Below are positions 34,392 to 42,085 of a stretch of DNA of 64,000 nt, one piece after another. Both the position numbers and the translations under genes were made by a program. Position 1 is the stretch's first letter, and the number at the start of each line of letters is the position of its first letter. The DNA is from Streptomyces caelestis (GTDB taxonomy: Bacteria; Actinomycetota; Actinomycetes; Streptomycetales; Streptomycetaceae). The notes under the pieces are model-generated. The model did no database searches. It was not told the origin of the DNA and was given only the letters and a program-made list of their open reading frames with translations. Location of the stretch: positions 1-64,000 of the forward strand of contig NZ_LGCN01000240.1 of the NCBI RefSeq assembly GCF_001279005.1, read 5' to 3'.

Positions 34392-34408
34392 CAGAAATGA
34401 ATTTCATT
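34392..34408. promoter_or_regulatory. Third Zur/Fur-like box upstream of the methyltransferase
   Basis: CAGAAATGAATTTCA (34392-34406) matches 11 of 15 positions of the Zur consensus used above and contains a perfect palindrome AATGAA-T-TTCATT (34396-34408). Placed about 50 bp upstream of the methyltransferase ATG. It is weaker than the other two, but its position in front of the third transcription unit of the same locus supports it. Confidence 0.5.
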
Positions 34409-34529
34409 ACTAGGAGGGGGTGCGGGACGCCGCTGCGGCATCGGTCGGCTCCGACGAGCCTCCTGCGGCTCTGGCCGCCGACGGCGAACCGCCCGCCCGT
34501 GGCGGGCGGTGGCGCACCGCAGCATCAGC

Positions 34530-34634
34530 AAGCCTCAGGAGACCGCCCATCGCCTCGCCTGCGGACGGCTCGGCACCACGGTCGAACACCTGGCCCGTGC
34601 CGCCGGAACACGTGGAGCCATCGAGGAAGCCTTC
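34530..34634 (+). pseudogene. Transposase fragment (IS701-like)
   Basis: About 35 residues including TTVEHLARAAGTR-x-AIEEAF resemble the region around the catalytic Glu of IS701/IS4-type DDE transposases, where TRWAIEEAFQ is usual. The Trp is Gly here, and nothing recognisable surrounds it. A short relic. Confidence 0.5.
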
Positions 34635-35116
34635 GGGCGCGTCGAGCCGGCGGAGTCGGCAACGAATCGGGAGTGTCCTGCGACTTCACGACCGGGACGC
34701 CGTGGTCTCGATCGCGTCGAGGGCGGCGACAGGGGAAGTGCCCCGGATGTGGGCGGCGGACAGGTCGATGACGACCCGGACGAAGCCGGCGGCGTACTCG
34801 AAACGGCCGTCAGAAGATCGTCGCGCGCCTCCTGCGACCCCGGTGCCAGGCCTGCGACGACTGGAGGCACGAAGCCGGGCTTCCGGCGTACCGCAACGGT
34901 CCGAAGGTGAACGATGCCGCCTTGGCGGCCACTTTTCTCACTCTTCGCCTCCGGCGCGGTGTCCGAGCGCAGCCACTGCGGTGCCGCGTCGCTGTCAGCC
35001 CCGGCCCGCACCGCGCTCGTACCACCGGCGTGCAGGCGCTTCTCCACGCCCACCAGCCCGAAACGGCTTGTCGAGGGGACGGCAGGTCAGCCACTACGAC
35101 AGCCGGCCGGTGCGGC
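34635..35116. other. Region without recognisable gene
   Basis: Open frames exist on both strands but show no family signature, no convincing start site and no coupling to neighbours. Probably decayed DNA next to the transposase relic. Confidence 0.5.
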
Positions 35117-35131
35117 AAGGAGGCAGGGAAG

Positions 35132-35719
35132 TTGACGTCATCTCATCTCGGTGCGCCGAACGGGTTCTGCTGGGTGGACGTCAAGACGCACGACGTGCCG
35201 GGCACGGCGGTCTTCTTCTCCGCCGTGCCGGGCCGGCGATTCGCCGTCGGCGAAAGCGACGGGCGCCGCGCGACGAAGATCTCCGCCGACGGTCATCAGA
35301 TCGGCGGCGTGAGCGACCTCGGCTCTCCGCTCCGCCCACCGGGCACTCCTGCGCGCATCGCCCACTACCTCGCCGTCATCGCCACCCTGATCCACCCGGT
35401 CGGCGCGGCCTTCTCCCTGTGGCAGACGCACCCCTCCCGCCGATGGGCCACATCGGCGCACACACCACAGCGCATGGTCCTGGCCCGCCCCCACCCCGAG
35501 CAGTCCTGCCGCTTCCACCGGCACGTGCTGGGCACAGTCCCCGGCTGCGCGGACTTCGTCCCGGTGGACGGCCTCGAGGAGCACACACTCCGTCGGGAGC
35601 TCCTCGTCGCCGTCGACGACCCGGACACCGTGGCCGCCCACGCACGCGCTCCGGGAGAGGGAATGCCGTCGGACCCGATCACGCCGGCAACCAGAGTCCG
35701 ACCGGCCCGGACGGGCTGA
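35132..35719 (+). CDS. VOC (glyoxalase-like) family protein
   Basis: 195 aa from a TTG start with a strong AAGGAGG 8 nt upstream (35117-35123). GAPNGFCWVDVKTHDVPGTAVFFSAVPGRRF near the N-terminus is the first beta-alpha-beta unit of the vicinal oxygen chelate fold (compare W-V-D-L-x-T-x-D-x-x-x-A-x-x-FY). The second half (PARIAHYLAV and later) corresponds to the next VOC repeat but is less well conserved. Small-molecule binding or modification is the family role; the substrate is unknown. It stands alone between the metallophore locus and the MerR gene. Confidence 0.6.
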   Translation: MTSSHLGAPNGFCWVDVKTHDVPGTAVFFSAVPGRRFAVGESDGRRATKISADGHQIGGVSDLGSPLRPPGTPARIAHYLAVIATLIHPVGAAFSLWQTHPSRRWATSAHTPQRMVLARPHPEQSCRFHRHVLGTVPGCADFVPVDGLEEHTLRRELLVAVDDPDTVAAHARAPGEGMPSDPITPATRVRPARTG

Positions 35720-35806
35720 CGTTCCGCCTCCGGGCTGCCGCCTCGTGAAGCCGTCGGGAAGGCGGCTGCCAGGAGCCGGTGCGTGGTATCGGCCGGTGGC
35801 CGAAGA

Positions 35807-36226
35807 TCAGGCCGAGGCATCTCGCTCGGGGCGTGCGGCATCAAGTCGAGTGCGGAGGGTGGCGGCGAAGTCCTCGGCCCGGGCCAGCTGGACGCGAAGC
35901 TCCTCGATCTTGCGGCCGGCGTCCTGCTCGTAGTTCCGTACTCGCTCCAGGAGCGCCTCGCGCTCGGCGCTGTCAGCCGACTCGGGATCGTCGAGGCGGT
36001 CGGTGGCGTCGAGCAGGTCGCGCATCTGCTCGAGGGTGAAGCCGAGGGGCTTCATACGGCGGATCACCATGAGCCGCTGCACGTCGTTGTCGGTGTAGAG
36101 GCGGAAGCCGCCCTGGGAGCGGGCGGAGGGGGTGACCAGGCCGGTCTCCTCGTAGTGCCGGATGGTGCGCAGGGACAGCTCCGTACGTGCGGCGACCTCG
36201 CCGATCTGCATGTGCTTGTCGTCCAC
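35807..36226 (-). CDS. MerR family transcriptional regulator
   Basis: 139 aa. MQIGEVAARTELSLRTIRHYEETGLV is the winged-helix DNA-binding domain of MerR proteins, followed by GGFRLYTDNDVQRLMVIRRMKPLGFTLEQMRDLL and a coiled-coil of about 50 residues (EREALLERVRNYEQDAGRKIEEL). No Cys cluster or large effector domain is seen, so the signal is unknown. GTG 36226 preferred because close Streptomyces relatives begin MDD-x-x-MQIGEVAAR; the internal ATG 36211 is the alternative. Divergent from a SulP transporter with a palindromic operator between, so it probably regulates both. Confidence 0.88.
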   Translation of the reverse strand: MDDKHMQIGEVAARTELSLRTIRHYEETGLVTPSARSQGGFRLYTDNDVQRLMVIRRMKPLGFTLEQMRDLLDATDRLDDPESADSAEREALLERVRNYEQDAGRKIEELRVQLARAEDFAATLRTRLDAARPERDASA

Positions 36227-36284
36227 GCCCGTGGTCCCGGCCCTTCCCGTCGTGGCGGGCCGCGTCCCGTGCGACCCCACCGAT

Positions 36285-36308
36285 CTCTACTCTAACGTTA
36301 GGGTAGAG
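36285..36308. promoter_or_regulatory. MerR-type operator
   Basis: A 24-bp palindrome with one mismatched pair: left arm CTCTACTCTAAC (36285-36296), right arm GTTAGGGTAGAG (36297-36308). It is centred about 70 bp before the MerR start and lies in the 385-bp gap to the SulP gene, which otherwise shows nothing I can name. Size and symmetry fit a MerR-family site overlapping a promoter that reads toward the transporter. Confidence 0.7.
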
Positions 36309-36612
36309 TTGATGACGGTGAGGGCGGCCCGGCTGCCCCGTCACTGCTGTTCCGGGACCGATGACGCCCCCGGCGAAGATCCGATTCTTGCAGGAGAGAG
36401 CGTGCGCGAGTCCATGACGCCGATCGCCGCCGCCTGCCCGCCGTGACTTTTCACCCCGGGACGTGAGCCGCCCGGCCGTCCGTGCGCGCCTCGCGTCCCT
36501 CCCCTTCTCGACTTCCGGCCCGTTTCGAGGGCCGTCCGCGGGGTGCCGGCCCGGCCCCCGCGTCCTTTCCGCGCGCCCCGACCCGCCGGCGGAGCGTGCC
36601 CGAGCACGACAG

Positions 36613-38130
36613 GTGCCCCTCTCCTTGTCCTCTGTTGCTGTGACTCCCGCCGCACGTCTGCGCGGCCTGAAGCCCGACTGGCTGCGTGATCCGAAGGTCT
36701 GGCGCACCGAGGTGCTGGGCGGCCTGGTGGTCGCGCTCGCGTTGATCCCCGAGGCGATCTCGTTCTCGATCATCGCCGGCGTCGATCCCGCGATCGGGCT
36801 GTTCGCCTCCTTCACGATGGCCGTGACGATCGCGGTCGTCGGCGGCCGACGGGCGATGATCTCCGCCGCCACCGGAGCCGTCGCCCTCGTCATCGCGCCC
36901 CTGAACCGGGAGCACGGCTTCGGGTACCTGGTCGCCGCGGTGATCCTCGCCGGCGTCTTCCAGGTCGTCCTGGGCGTGCTGGGAGTGGCGAAGCTGATGC
37001 GGTTCATCCCGCGCTCGGTGATGGTCGGTTTCGTCAACTCGCTCGCGATCCTGATCTTCATGGCCCAGGTTCCCGAGATGACCGGCGTGCCCTGGCCGGT
37101 GTACCCGCTGATCATCGGCGGGCTGGCGCTGATGGTGTTCTTCCCCAAGGTCACCACCGTGATCCCGGCGCCGCTGGTCTCCATCGTCGTCCTGACCGTC
37201 ATCACGGTCGCGGCCGGGATCGCCGTGCCGACCGTCGGCGACAAGGGCGCCCTGCCGTCCTCCCTGCCCGTTCCCGGTCTGCCGGACGTGCCCTTCACCC
37301 TGGACACCCTGACGACCATCGCCCCCTACGCCTTCGCGATGGCCCTGGTCGGTCTGATGGAGTCGCTGATGACCGCGAAACTGGTCGACGACATCACCGA
37401 CACCCGCTCCAGCAAGACCCGGGAGTCGATCGGTCAGGGCGTCGCCAACGTCGTCACCGGGTTCTTCGGCGGTATGGGCGGCTGCGCCATGATCGGCCAG
37501 ACCATGATCAACGTGAAGGTCTCCGGGGCCCGCACCCGTCTGTCGACGTTCCTGGCCGGGGCCTTCCTGATGGTGCTGTGCATCGTCTTCGGCCCGGTCG
37601 TCTCCGATATCCCGATGGCCGCCCTGGTCGCCGTCATGGTCATGGTGTCGTTCGCGACGTTCGACTGGCACTCCATCGCCCCGAAGACGCTTCGGCGGAT
37701 GCCGGCCGGGGAGATCACCGTCATGGTGATCACGGTCGCCTGTGTGGTCGCCACCCACAACCTGGCCATCGGCGTCGTCGCCGGCTCGATCACCGCCATG
37801 GTCGTCTTCGCCAAGCGCGTCGCCCACCTCGCCGAGGTCACCGCCGTCACCGACCCCGACGGCACCACCGTGGTCTACCGGGTCACGGGTGAGCTGTTCT
37901 TCGCCTCCGTGGGCGACCTCGTCGGCCGGTTCGACTACGCGGGCGACCCGGGCAAGGTCGTCATCGACCTGTCCGCCGCCCACATCTGGGACGCCTCCTC
38001 CGTCGCCGCCCTGGACGCCGTCGAGACCAAGTACAAGCAGCGCGGCAAGAGTGTCGAGATCACCGGCCTCAACGACCCCAGCGCCGACCTTCACGGCAGG
38101 CTCACCGGCGAACTCTCCGGCAGTCACTGA
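36613..38130 (+). CDS. SulP family anion transporter with STAS domain
   Basis: About 505 aa. Membrane part: WRTEVLGGLVVALALIPEAISFSIIAGVDP near residue 30 begins the first helix pair, AATGAVALVIAP and ALVGLMESLMTAKLVDD mark the conserved SulP core, with 10 or more hydrophobic segments in all. C-terminal STAS domain from about residue 400 (VYRVTGELFFASVGDL, VVIDLSAAHIWDASSVAALD). SulP proteins carry sulfate, bicarbonate or other anions. Start uncertain: GTG 36613 and GTG 36640 are both in frame; an earlier GTG (36463) would add a non-conserved leader. Divergent from the MerR gene, its likely regulator. Confidence 0.88.
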   Translation: MPLSLSSVAVTPAARLRGLKPDWLRDPKVWRTEVLGGLVVALALIPEAISFSIIAGVDPAIGLFASFTMAVTIAVVGGRRAMISAATGAVALVIAPLNREHGFGYLVAAVILAGVFQVVLGVLGVAKLMRFIPRSVMVGFVNSLAILIFMAQVPEMTGVPWPVYPLIIGGLALMVFFPKVTTVIPAPLVSIVVLTVITVAAGIAVPTVGDKGALPSSLPVPGLPDVPFTLDTLTTIAPYAFAMALVGLMESLMTAKLVDDITDTRSSKTRESIGQGVANVVTGFFGGMGGCAMIGQTMINVKVSGARTRLSTFLAGAFLMVLCIVFGPVVSDIPMAALVAVMVMVSFATFDWHSIAPKTLRRMPAGEITVMVITVACVVATHNLAIGVVAGSITAMVVFAKRVAHLAEVTAVTDPDGTTVVYRVTGELFFASVGDLVGRFDYAGDPGKVVIDLSAAHIWDASSVAALDAVETKYKQRGKSVEITGLNDPSADLHGRLTGELSGSH

Positions 38131-38155
38131 CCTCGCGCCGCATGAACACCGCAGA

Positions 38156-38182
38156 GGACCCCGGTCCAGCAGGCCGGGGCCC
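38156..38182 (+). terminator. Possible terminator of the SulP gene
   Basis: A GC-rich hairpin, GGACCCCGG (38156-38164) with CCGGGGCCC (38174-38182), one mismatch, starts 25 bp after the transporter stop. Confidence 0.4.
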
Positions 38183-38189
38183 TCCCGTC

Positions 38190-38590
38190 TCGTCCTGGCG
38201 CTCCACTCGGGTGAAGGGCCGCGGTGGGTGCCGAAGGTCCACGGATCGCCCTCCGGGTCCTGCACCGTCCACACGGACGCCGCGGCGCCCGACCCGAACC
38301 GGGTCTCATGCGGCGCTTCGGCAACCTCGCCGCCTGCGTCGACCACCCGCTGGTGCACCGCGTCCGCGTCGTCGCTCACCACGTAGAGCGCGCCGGCACC
38401 CGCCCGCATCCGCCCATGCACACCGTCGGCGTGCCGGGTCGAACCGAACACCAGCGCACCACCGCCAGGTCGGCGCAGCTCGGCGTGCCCGATTCCGCCG
38501 TGCTCATCCGGCGCGGCGACCACCTCCGTGAAGCCCGGCACGTCGGCCAGGGAGCGCATCGCCGCCCTCGTGTCGTCATCATCCTCGCGG
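38190..38590 (-). pseudogene. VOC/glyoxalase remnant, truncated at the N-terminus
   Basis: The minus frame encodes FTEVVAAPDEHGGIGHAELR, ALVFGSTRH and ASVWTVQDPEGDPWTFGTH, the body of a small VOC-family (PhnB-like) protein. The expected first beta strand and start codon are missing: similarity ends at about 38590, exactly where a plus-strand recombinase fragment begins. No stop follows the normal C-terminal end and the frame runs into the back of the SulP gene. It looks like a gene cut by a past integration or deletion. Confidence 0.65.
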
Positions 38591-38597
38591 CCGACCA

Positions 38598-38935
38598 GCC
38601 TGATCGGGCTGCGGCTCCCGGAGTCGCGCCTGCTGCGGATCGGGGATGTCCGCTGGGATCCGGGCCGGTTCGGCAAGGTCTTGCTGAAGGGCAGGGGCAG
38701 CCAGGGCCGTGGCAAGAAGGAACGGCTCGTCCCGCCGGCCAACGGATCCCGCGACCTGCTGGAATGGTGGGGCACCGGGCCTCGCAGGGAGTTCGACGAC
38801 AAGATCGACGACCCGCGGGTCCCGCCGTTTCCCTCCGAGCGCAGATACGGCGACGGCTCCAGTCGGCCGGTGGACCGACGACGCCTTGCGGACCGGGCCG
38901 GCCGAGGCGGTCGCACGGCACGAGTTCCAGGCCCG
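38598..38935 (+). pseudogene. Tyrosine recombinase (phage integrase) fragment
   Basis: GLRLPESRLLRIGDVRWD and KKERLVP-x-x-NGSRDLLEWW match the catalytic-domain region around the first Arg of tyrosine recombinases (G-L-R-x-x-E-x-x-x-L-x-x-x-D). After about 38873 the match continues in another frame (TDDALRTGPAEAVARHE), so there is a frameshift, and both ends are missing. The remaining Arg-His-Arg-Tyr residues are absent. Confidence 0.65.
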
Positions 38936-38967
38936 GCTCATTCGACGTGAAACCGACCCTGCCGCCG

Positions 38968-39378
38968 CTATCGGGACGTGAGGAAGCGGGCGTTGTCCGG
39001 CAGCTGCTCGCGGAATCTGTCCGGAATCGAGCCCATCAGCCACAGCCAGCGCGCGCTTCGCACGATCTCGTCCTCGAGCAGGCGGTACGGGCGGTCGACA
39101 CGGCTGGTGTATCCGGTCTCGGGCGGGCGCCCCTGCTCGTCGGTCCAGGTCATGTAGTGCCGTCCGTCGACGCGCAGCACGCGCCGGCCGTCGGGGTCCT
39201 GGTCGCCGAGCGCCCGGTAGCCCACGCAGGTCAGCCAGAAGTCGCACGAGCGGCACACCCGCCAGAGCGCCATCCGCTCGCCCACGCCCGCGACCTCCGT
39301 CGCCGATCCCTTGCCCGGGCACAGCTTGCAGTCGAACACCTCATACCGCACGTGCGGGTACGCCCTCCATCGAATCAC
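38968..39378 (-). CDS. Hypothetical protein with Cys-pair motifs
   Basis: 136 aa, GTG start. CKLCPGKG near residue 17 and CRSCDFWLTC near residue 42 form a possible four-Cys metal site, followed by a basic C-terminal half (VDRPYRLLEDEIVRSARWLWLMG). I recognise the general look of a Streptomyces-specific family but no function. No ribosome site better than GGGCGAG is present. Its stop lies about 30 bp from the recombinase relic. Confidence 0.5.
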   Translation of the reverse strand: MIRWRAYPHVRYEVFDCKLCPGKGSATEVAGVGERMALWRVCRSCDFWLTCVGYRALGDQDPDGRRVLRVDGRHYMTWTDEQGRPPETGYTSRVDRPYRLLEDEIVRSARWLWLMGSIPDRFREQLPDNARFLTSR

Positions 39379-39405
39379 CGCTCGCCCTTCCTCGATGCCC
39401 GGCCG

Positions 39406-39660
39406 TCAGCCCTCTTGGAGGGCTGCCCGGCCCGGGGTGAGCACTGTAACCGGCTCGATCGCCCCAACCGGCGTCGTCTGCTCGATGCCGCCACCCGCGG
39501 GGATCAGCCAGGCCACCGGCCGCGCCGCCTCACCCTCGAGGGCGGTGGCCCGCGGCACACCGGTCCGCCCCGACACCGTGTCGCAGACCGGACGGCCGAG
39601 GAGCCGGTGCTCTTCGTGATCAGGACGGGCGTCCGCGCTGAACCGAGCGGCGTCGACCGA
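39406..39660 (-). pseudogene. Possible small hypothetical gene, start not found
   Basis: The minus frame reads DHEEHRLLGRPVCDTVSGRTGV, then PVAWLIPAGGGIEQTTPVGAIEPV, and stops at 39406. The composition looks protein-like rather than shadow, but there is no start codon near the conserved beginning, and upstream it runs antisense to the CdiI-like gene. Either a remnant or a gene with an unusual start. Confidence 0.3.
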
Positions 39661-39715
39661 CCATCCACGCCGGATGCCGGAGGGCGTCTGAGACCGGGCA
39701 TGGGACGATTCCCCG

Positions 39716-40111
39716 GTGACTCGACATCCGAACCGTGACCGCTCCCTCGAGGAGCTGGAGAACGACCGCTGGCCGGCCCCGCCGGCCGACGCGACTCGCC
39801 TCATAGCGACCGCGCACGCGCTTCGGCGCAAGCCGATCGGTGAGCTGACAGTCGAGGACATGAGGCTGCTGATCGGGCAGAACGAGGGCCTGCCCCACCT
39901 CCTGCCGCCGGCACTGGAGGTCCTGCGGCTGGATCCGACGGCGGAGGGTCACACGTACGAGGGTGATCTGCTGTACGCGGTGCTGACCAGGAGTCCGGAG
40001 ATCTGGAGCACGTCACCCGAGCTCGGGCGTGAGCTTCGCCTGATCGTCTCGGACCTGAGCGATCTGGCACCGCACCTCGAGCGCGAGGTGGAGCGGTTCC
40101 TGGCTCTGTAG
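39716..40111 (+). CDS. CdiI-like immunity protein (contact-dependent inhibition)
   Basis: 131 aa, GTG start. RSLEELENDRWPAPPADATRLIAT, ALRRKPIGELTVEDMRLLIGQNEGLPHLLPPALEVL and GDLLYAVL follow the small all-helical family annotated as contact-dependent growth inhibition immunity proteins (CdiI_2 type). These normally neutralise a cognate toxin made next door. No toxin gene is seen on either side, so it is an orphan; it might protect against toxins of competitors or belong to a family whose role in Streptomyces is different. Confidence 0.6.
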   Translation: MTRHPNRDRSLEELENDRWPAPPADATRLIATAHALRRKPIGELTVEDMRLLIGQNEGLPHLLPPALEVLRLDPTAEGHTYEGDLLYAVLTRSPEIWSTSPELGRELRLIVSDLSDLAPHLEREVERFLAL

Positions 40112-40392
40112 CACGCCGGCGACACCGCTCTGCGGGTGCCCGGGCGGGGATTCCCCTCGCGCCCCCTGGCACGCATACGGCCGAACCGGGGGCGGTGTGC
40201 GCGCAGCCGGGCGGGGGCGCCGGTCAGCCGGGTTCGTGCCCGGCGGCCACAGGCCGTCGCCGTGACCGGTGTCCGCCGGGCGGGTTCGTGGTGTGCGGTC
40301 CACCCTCCCGTTTCGCCTGCGTGCCGGTTTCCTCGCGGCAGGCCGGGGAGCGGAGGCAAGCTGTTCACCTGCGGTTTTTGAGGGCTGGGATG

Positions 40393-40674
40393 TCACAGCA
40401 GCGGCCAGTAGGTGGGTGCGTCGCGGACCCGGCCGCGCTGACCGGTGTGGGCGCCGGAGCTGGCCTTGGAGTAGAGCCAGGGCTGCTTGGTGATGTCCGG
40501 CTGGCGGGCGCACTCGACGTGGACCCTGGCGCCCCGGGTCAGCCGTCCGTAGGACTCCTACGAGGTGCCCGGTACCTTGCGGAGGTTGACGTTGCGGACG
40601 TCGCCCCTTCCGTTGAAGTTGGCGTCACGGGTGCACGTGGCATGGCCTCCGACGGCGGCCGCAGCCGGCGCCAT
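40393..40674 (-). pseudogene. SH3-domain protein pseudogene with in-frame amber codon
   Basis: Minus frame: DVRNVNLRKVPGTS, then TAG (40558-40560), then in the same frame ESYGRLTRGARVHVECA and a final RDAPTYWPLL with stop at 40393-40395. VNLR-x-x-PGTSY-x-x-x-GRL-x-x-G is the bacterial SH3 pattern of small secreted Streptomyces proteins, where the TAG position normally encodes Tyr. An ATG at 40674 precedes an Ala-rich stretch that could be a signal peptide relic. Inactive unless the stop is read through. Confidence 0.6.
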
Positions 40675-41303
40675 GGCAGCGGATCGTGCGGACCGGTCCC
40701 GTCTGGCGGGTCGGCGATCGCCTCGCCCGTCCCCGGGGCGGACCGGAGCAGAAAACGGCCGGTGACAAACCGGTACGGCAGGCGGCCCAGCCGCCCGTGC
40801 GCTCGACGGCTGCATCGGCCATGTGACCGGCGAGCGTCCCCACGGGGCCGGCGATGCCGGCGGATCCGGTCCACGGACCGCCGGGCAACCGCGGCGGCAC
40901 CACCGTGCCGTCGCGGTTGCCCGGCGGGCATGGGTGTGCGTCCGAAGGCCTGTCGCCACCGGCGGACGGCCGGCGCGGGGCGCTGCCCCGTCGGCGACGG
41001 CGTCACATGGCGGTCGGGGCCGTTCGGCTTCCCGCCCCGGAACGCGGATGTGCCCCCTCTGCCCGCCGGCGGGACGGGGTCCGCGGCCGGTCCGCACACC
41101 GACGGCCGCGACCAGGTCGTCCGCGGCGCCGAGGGGCACGGGCCGAAGCCGGTCGCGGCAGTCATCACCGAGACCGCCCCGCCCCCGGAACGGCGACCCG
41201 GAGAAGACCCGGCGTCCCCTGCCGTCCGAGCCCGGCCCCTGCAGCACTCCGGACGCCGTGGTCGTCCGCACGGACCTTCCCGGTCACCACGGTCAGCCCC
41301 ACG
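40675..41303. other. Region without recognisable gene
   Basis: Very GC-rich, with long open frames on both strands but no family motif, start signal or conserved spacing. Confidence 0.45.
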
Positions 41304-42050
41304 TCACGGACGGAACGAGTCGGCGACGGCGTCCGCGAAGCCCTCTGCCAGAGAGGTCGGCACGGACGTGTCCGGGAGAGCGGCGCCGTCCTCCCCGCAG
41401 GCCGGCGCGGCCGCCGCCCGGACGACGGCCCGCAGCTGGGCGCCCGGGAACGTGGCGGCGTACGCCTGCCAGTCGTCCGCCGCGTACGCGCGGGCCAGTG
41501 CGTCGCCGACCGCCCGGGCGTGGGCCTCGGCGAAGGCGTCCGCGTTCGCGTCGGTGCTCAGCTCGGCGTACCGGTGGCCGTAGGCATCGGCGTCCGCGTG
41601 GGAGTGCCCGTTGGCGAGGGCGTAGTCGCGGGCGTCGTCGTGCGCCTCGGTGTACGCGCCCGCCCGGTCGTAGGCGTCGTGGTACTTCCTGAGCAGCACG
41701 GGCCGGAGCGCGGTCCTCCACGTCTCCTCGGCGACCCGGGCGTCCAGGGCCGCGCGGTGCAGGTCCGCCGGCGCCGCGAGGCTGCCCGCCGGACCGTCCG
41801 GAGCGGTCCGGGCGAGCAGGGGAAGGACCGTGCCGGCCTGCCAGACGTGGACGGCGCGCAGACCGGCCGCACGCGCTCCTGTGGCCAGGGCCCGGTGGAT
41901 GCGGTGCGCCCAGGTCTCCCGGGCACCGGGGGGCAGCTGCTCGTGCAGCACGCCCGTCAGCTGCCACAGTGCCTCGGGGACCGGCGGCCCGCCGGCGAGA
42001 CGGGCCCGCAGGCCCACGACGAAGGTCTCGCTGTCAGCGGTCGCGCTCAT
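41304..42050 (-). CDS. Unrecognised protein at the end of the third biosynthetic operon
   Basis: 248 aa from ATG 42050, with AAGGAG 11 nt upstream; an earlier in-frame ATG (42080) lacks a site. The N-terminal half is helical (PEALWQLTGVLHEQLPPGARETWAHRIHRAL). Residues about 140-215 are a strongly biased Ala/Asp/His/Tyr stretch (DARDYALANGHSHADADAYG, DANADAFAEAHARAVGDALARAYA) that could form a long amphipathic helix. I have seen similar proteins annotated as SpcZ-like or hypothetical in Streptomyces clusters, without function. It lies 35 bp downstream of the dioxygenase gene in the same direction. Confidence 0.6.
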   Translation of the reverse strand: MSATADSETFVVGLRARLAGGPPVPEALWQLTGVLHEQLPPGARETWAHRIHRALATGARAAGLRAVHVWQAGTVLPLLARTAPDGPAGSLAAPADLHRAALDARVAEETWRTALRPVLLRKYHDAYDRAGAYTEAHDDARDYALANGHSHADADAYGHRYAELSTDANADAFAEAHARAVGDALARAYAADDWQAYAATFPGAQLRAVVRAAAAPACGEDGAALPDTSVPTSLAEGFADAVADSFRP

Positions 42051-42085
42051 GGGACGCCTCGCTCCTTGGTGGTGGGCCATGGGGC

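Noticed and set aside
36451..38150. A long minus-strand open frame antisense to the SulP gene, rich in Asp, His and Gly.
   Set aside because: Composition is that expected from the antisense of GC-rich codons; the plus strand encodes clear SulP and STAS motifs.
40558..41271. A 237-residue minus frame ending at 40558.
   Set aside because: Only its last 40 residues look real; they are the N-terminal half of the SH3 protein cut by the amber codon. The rest is unrelated shadow.
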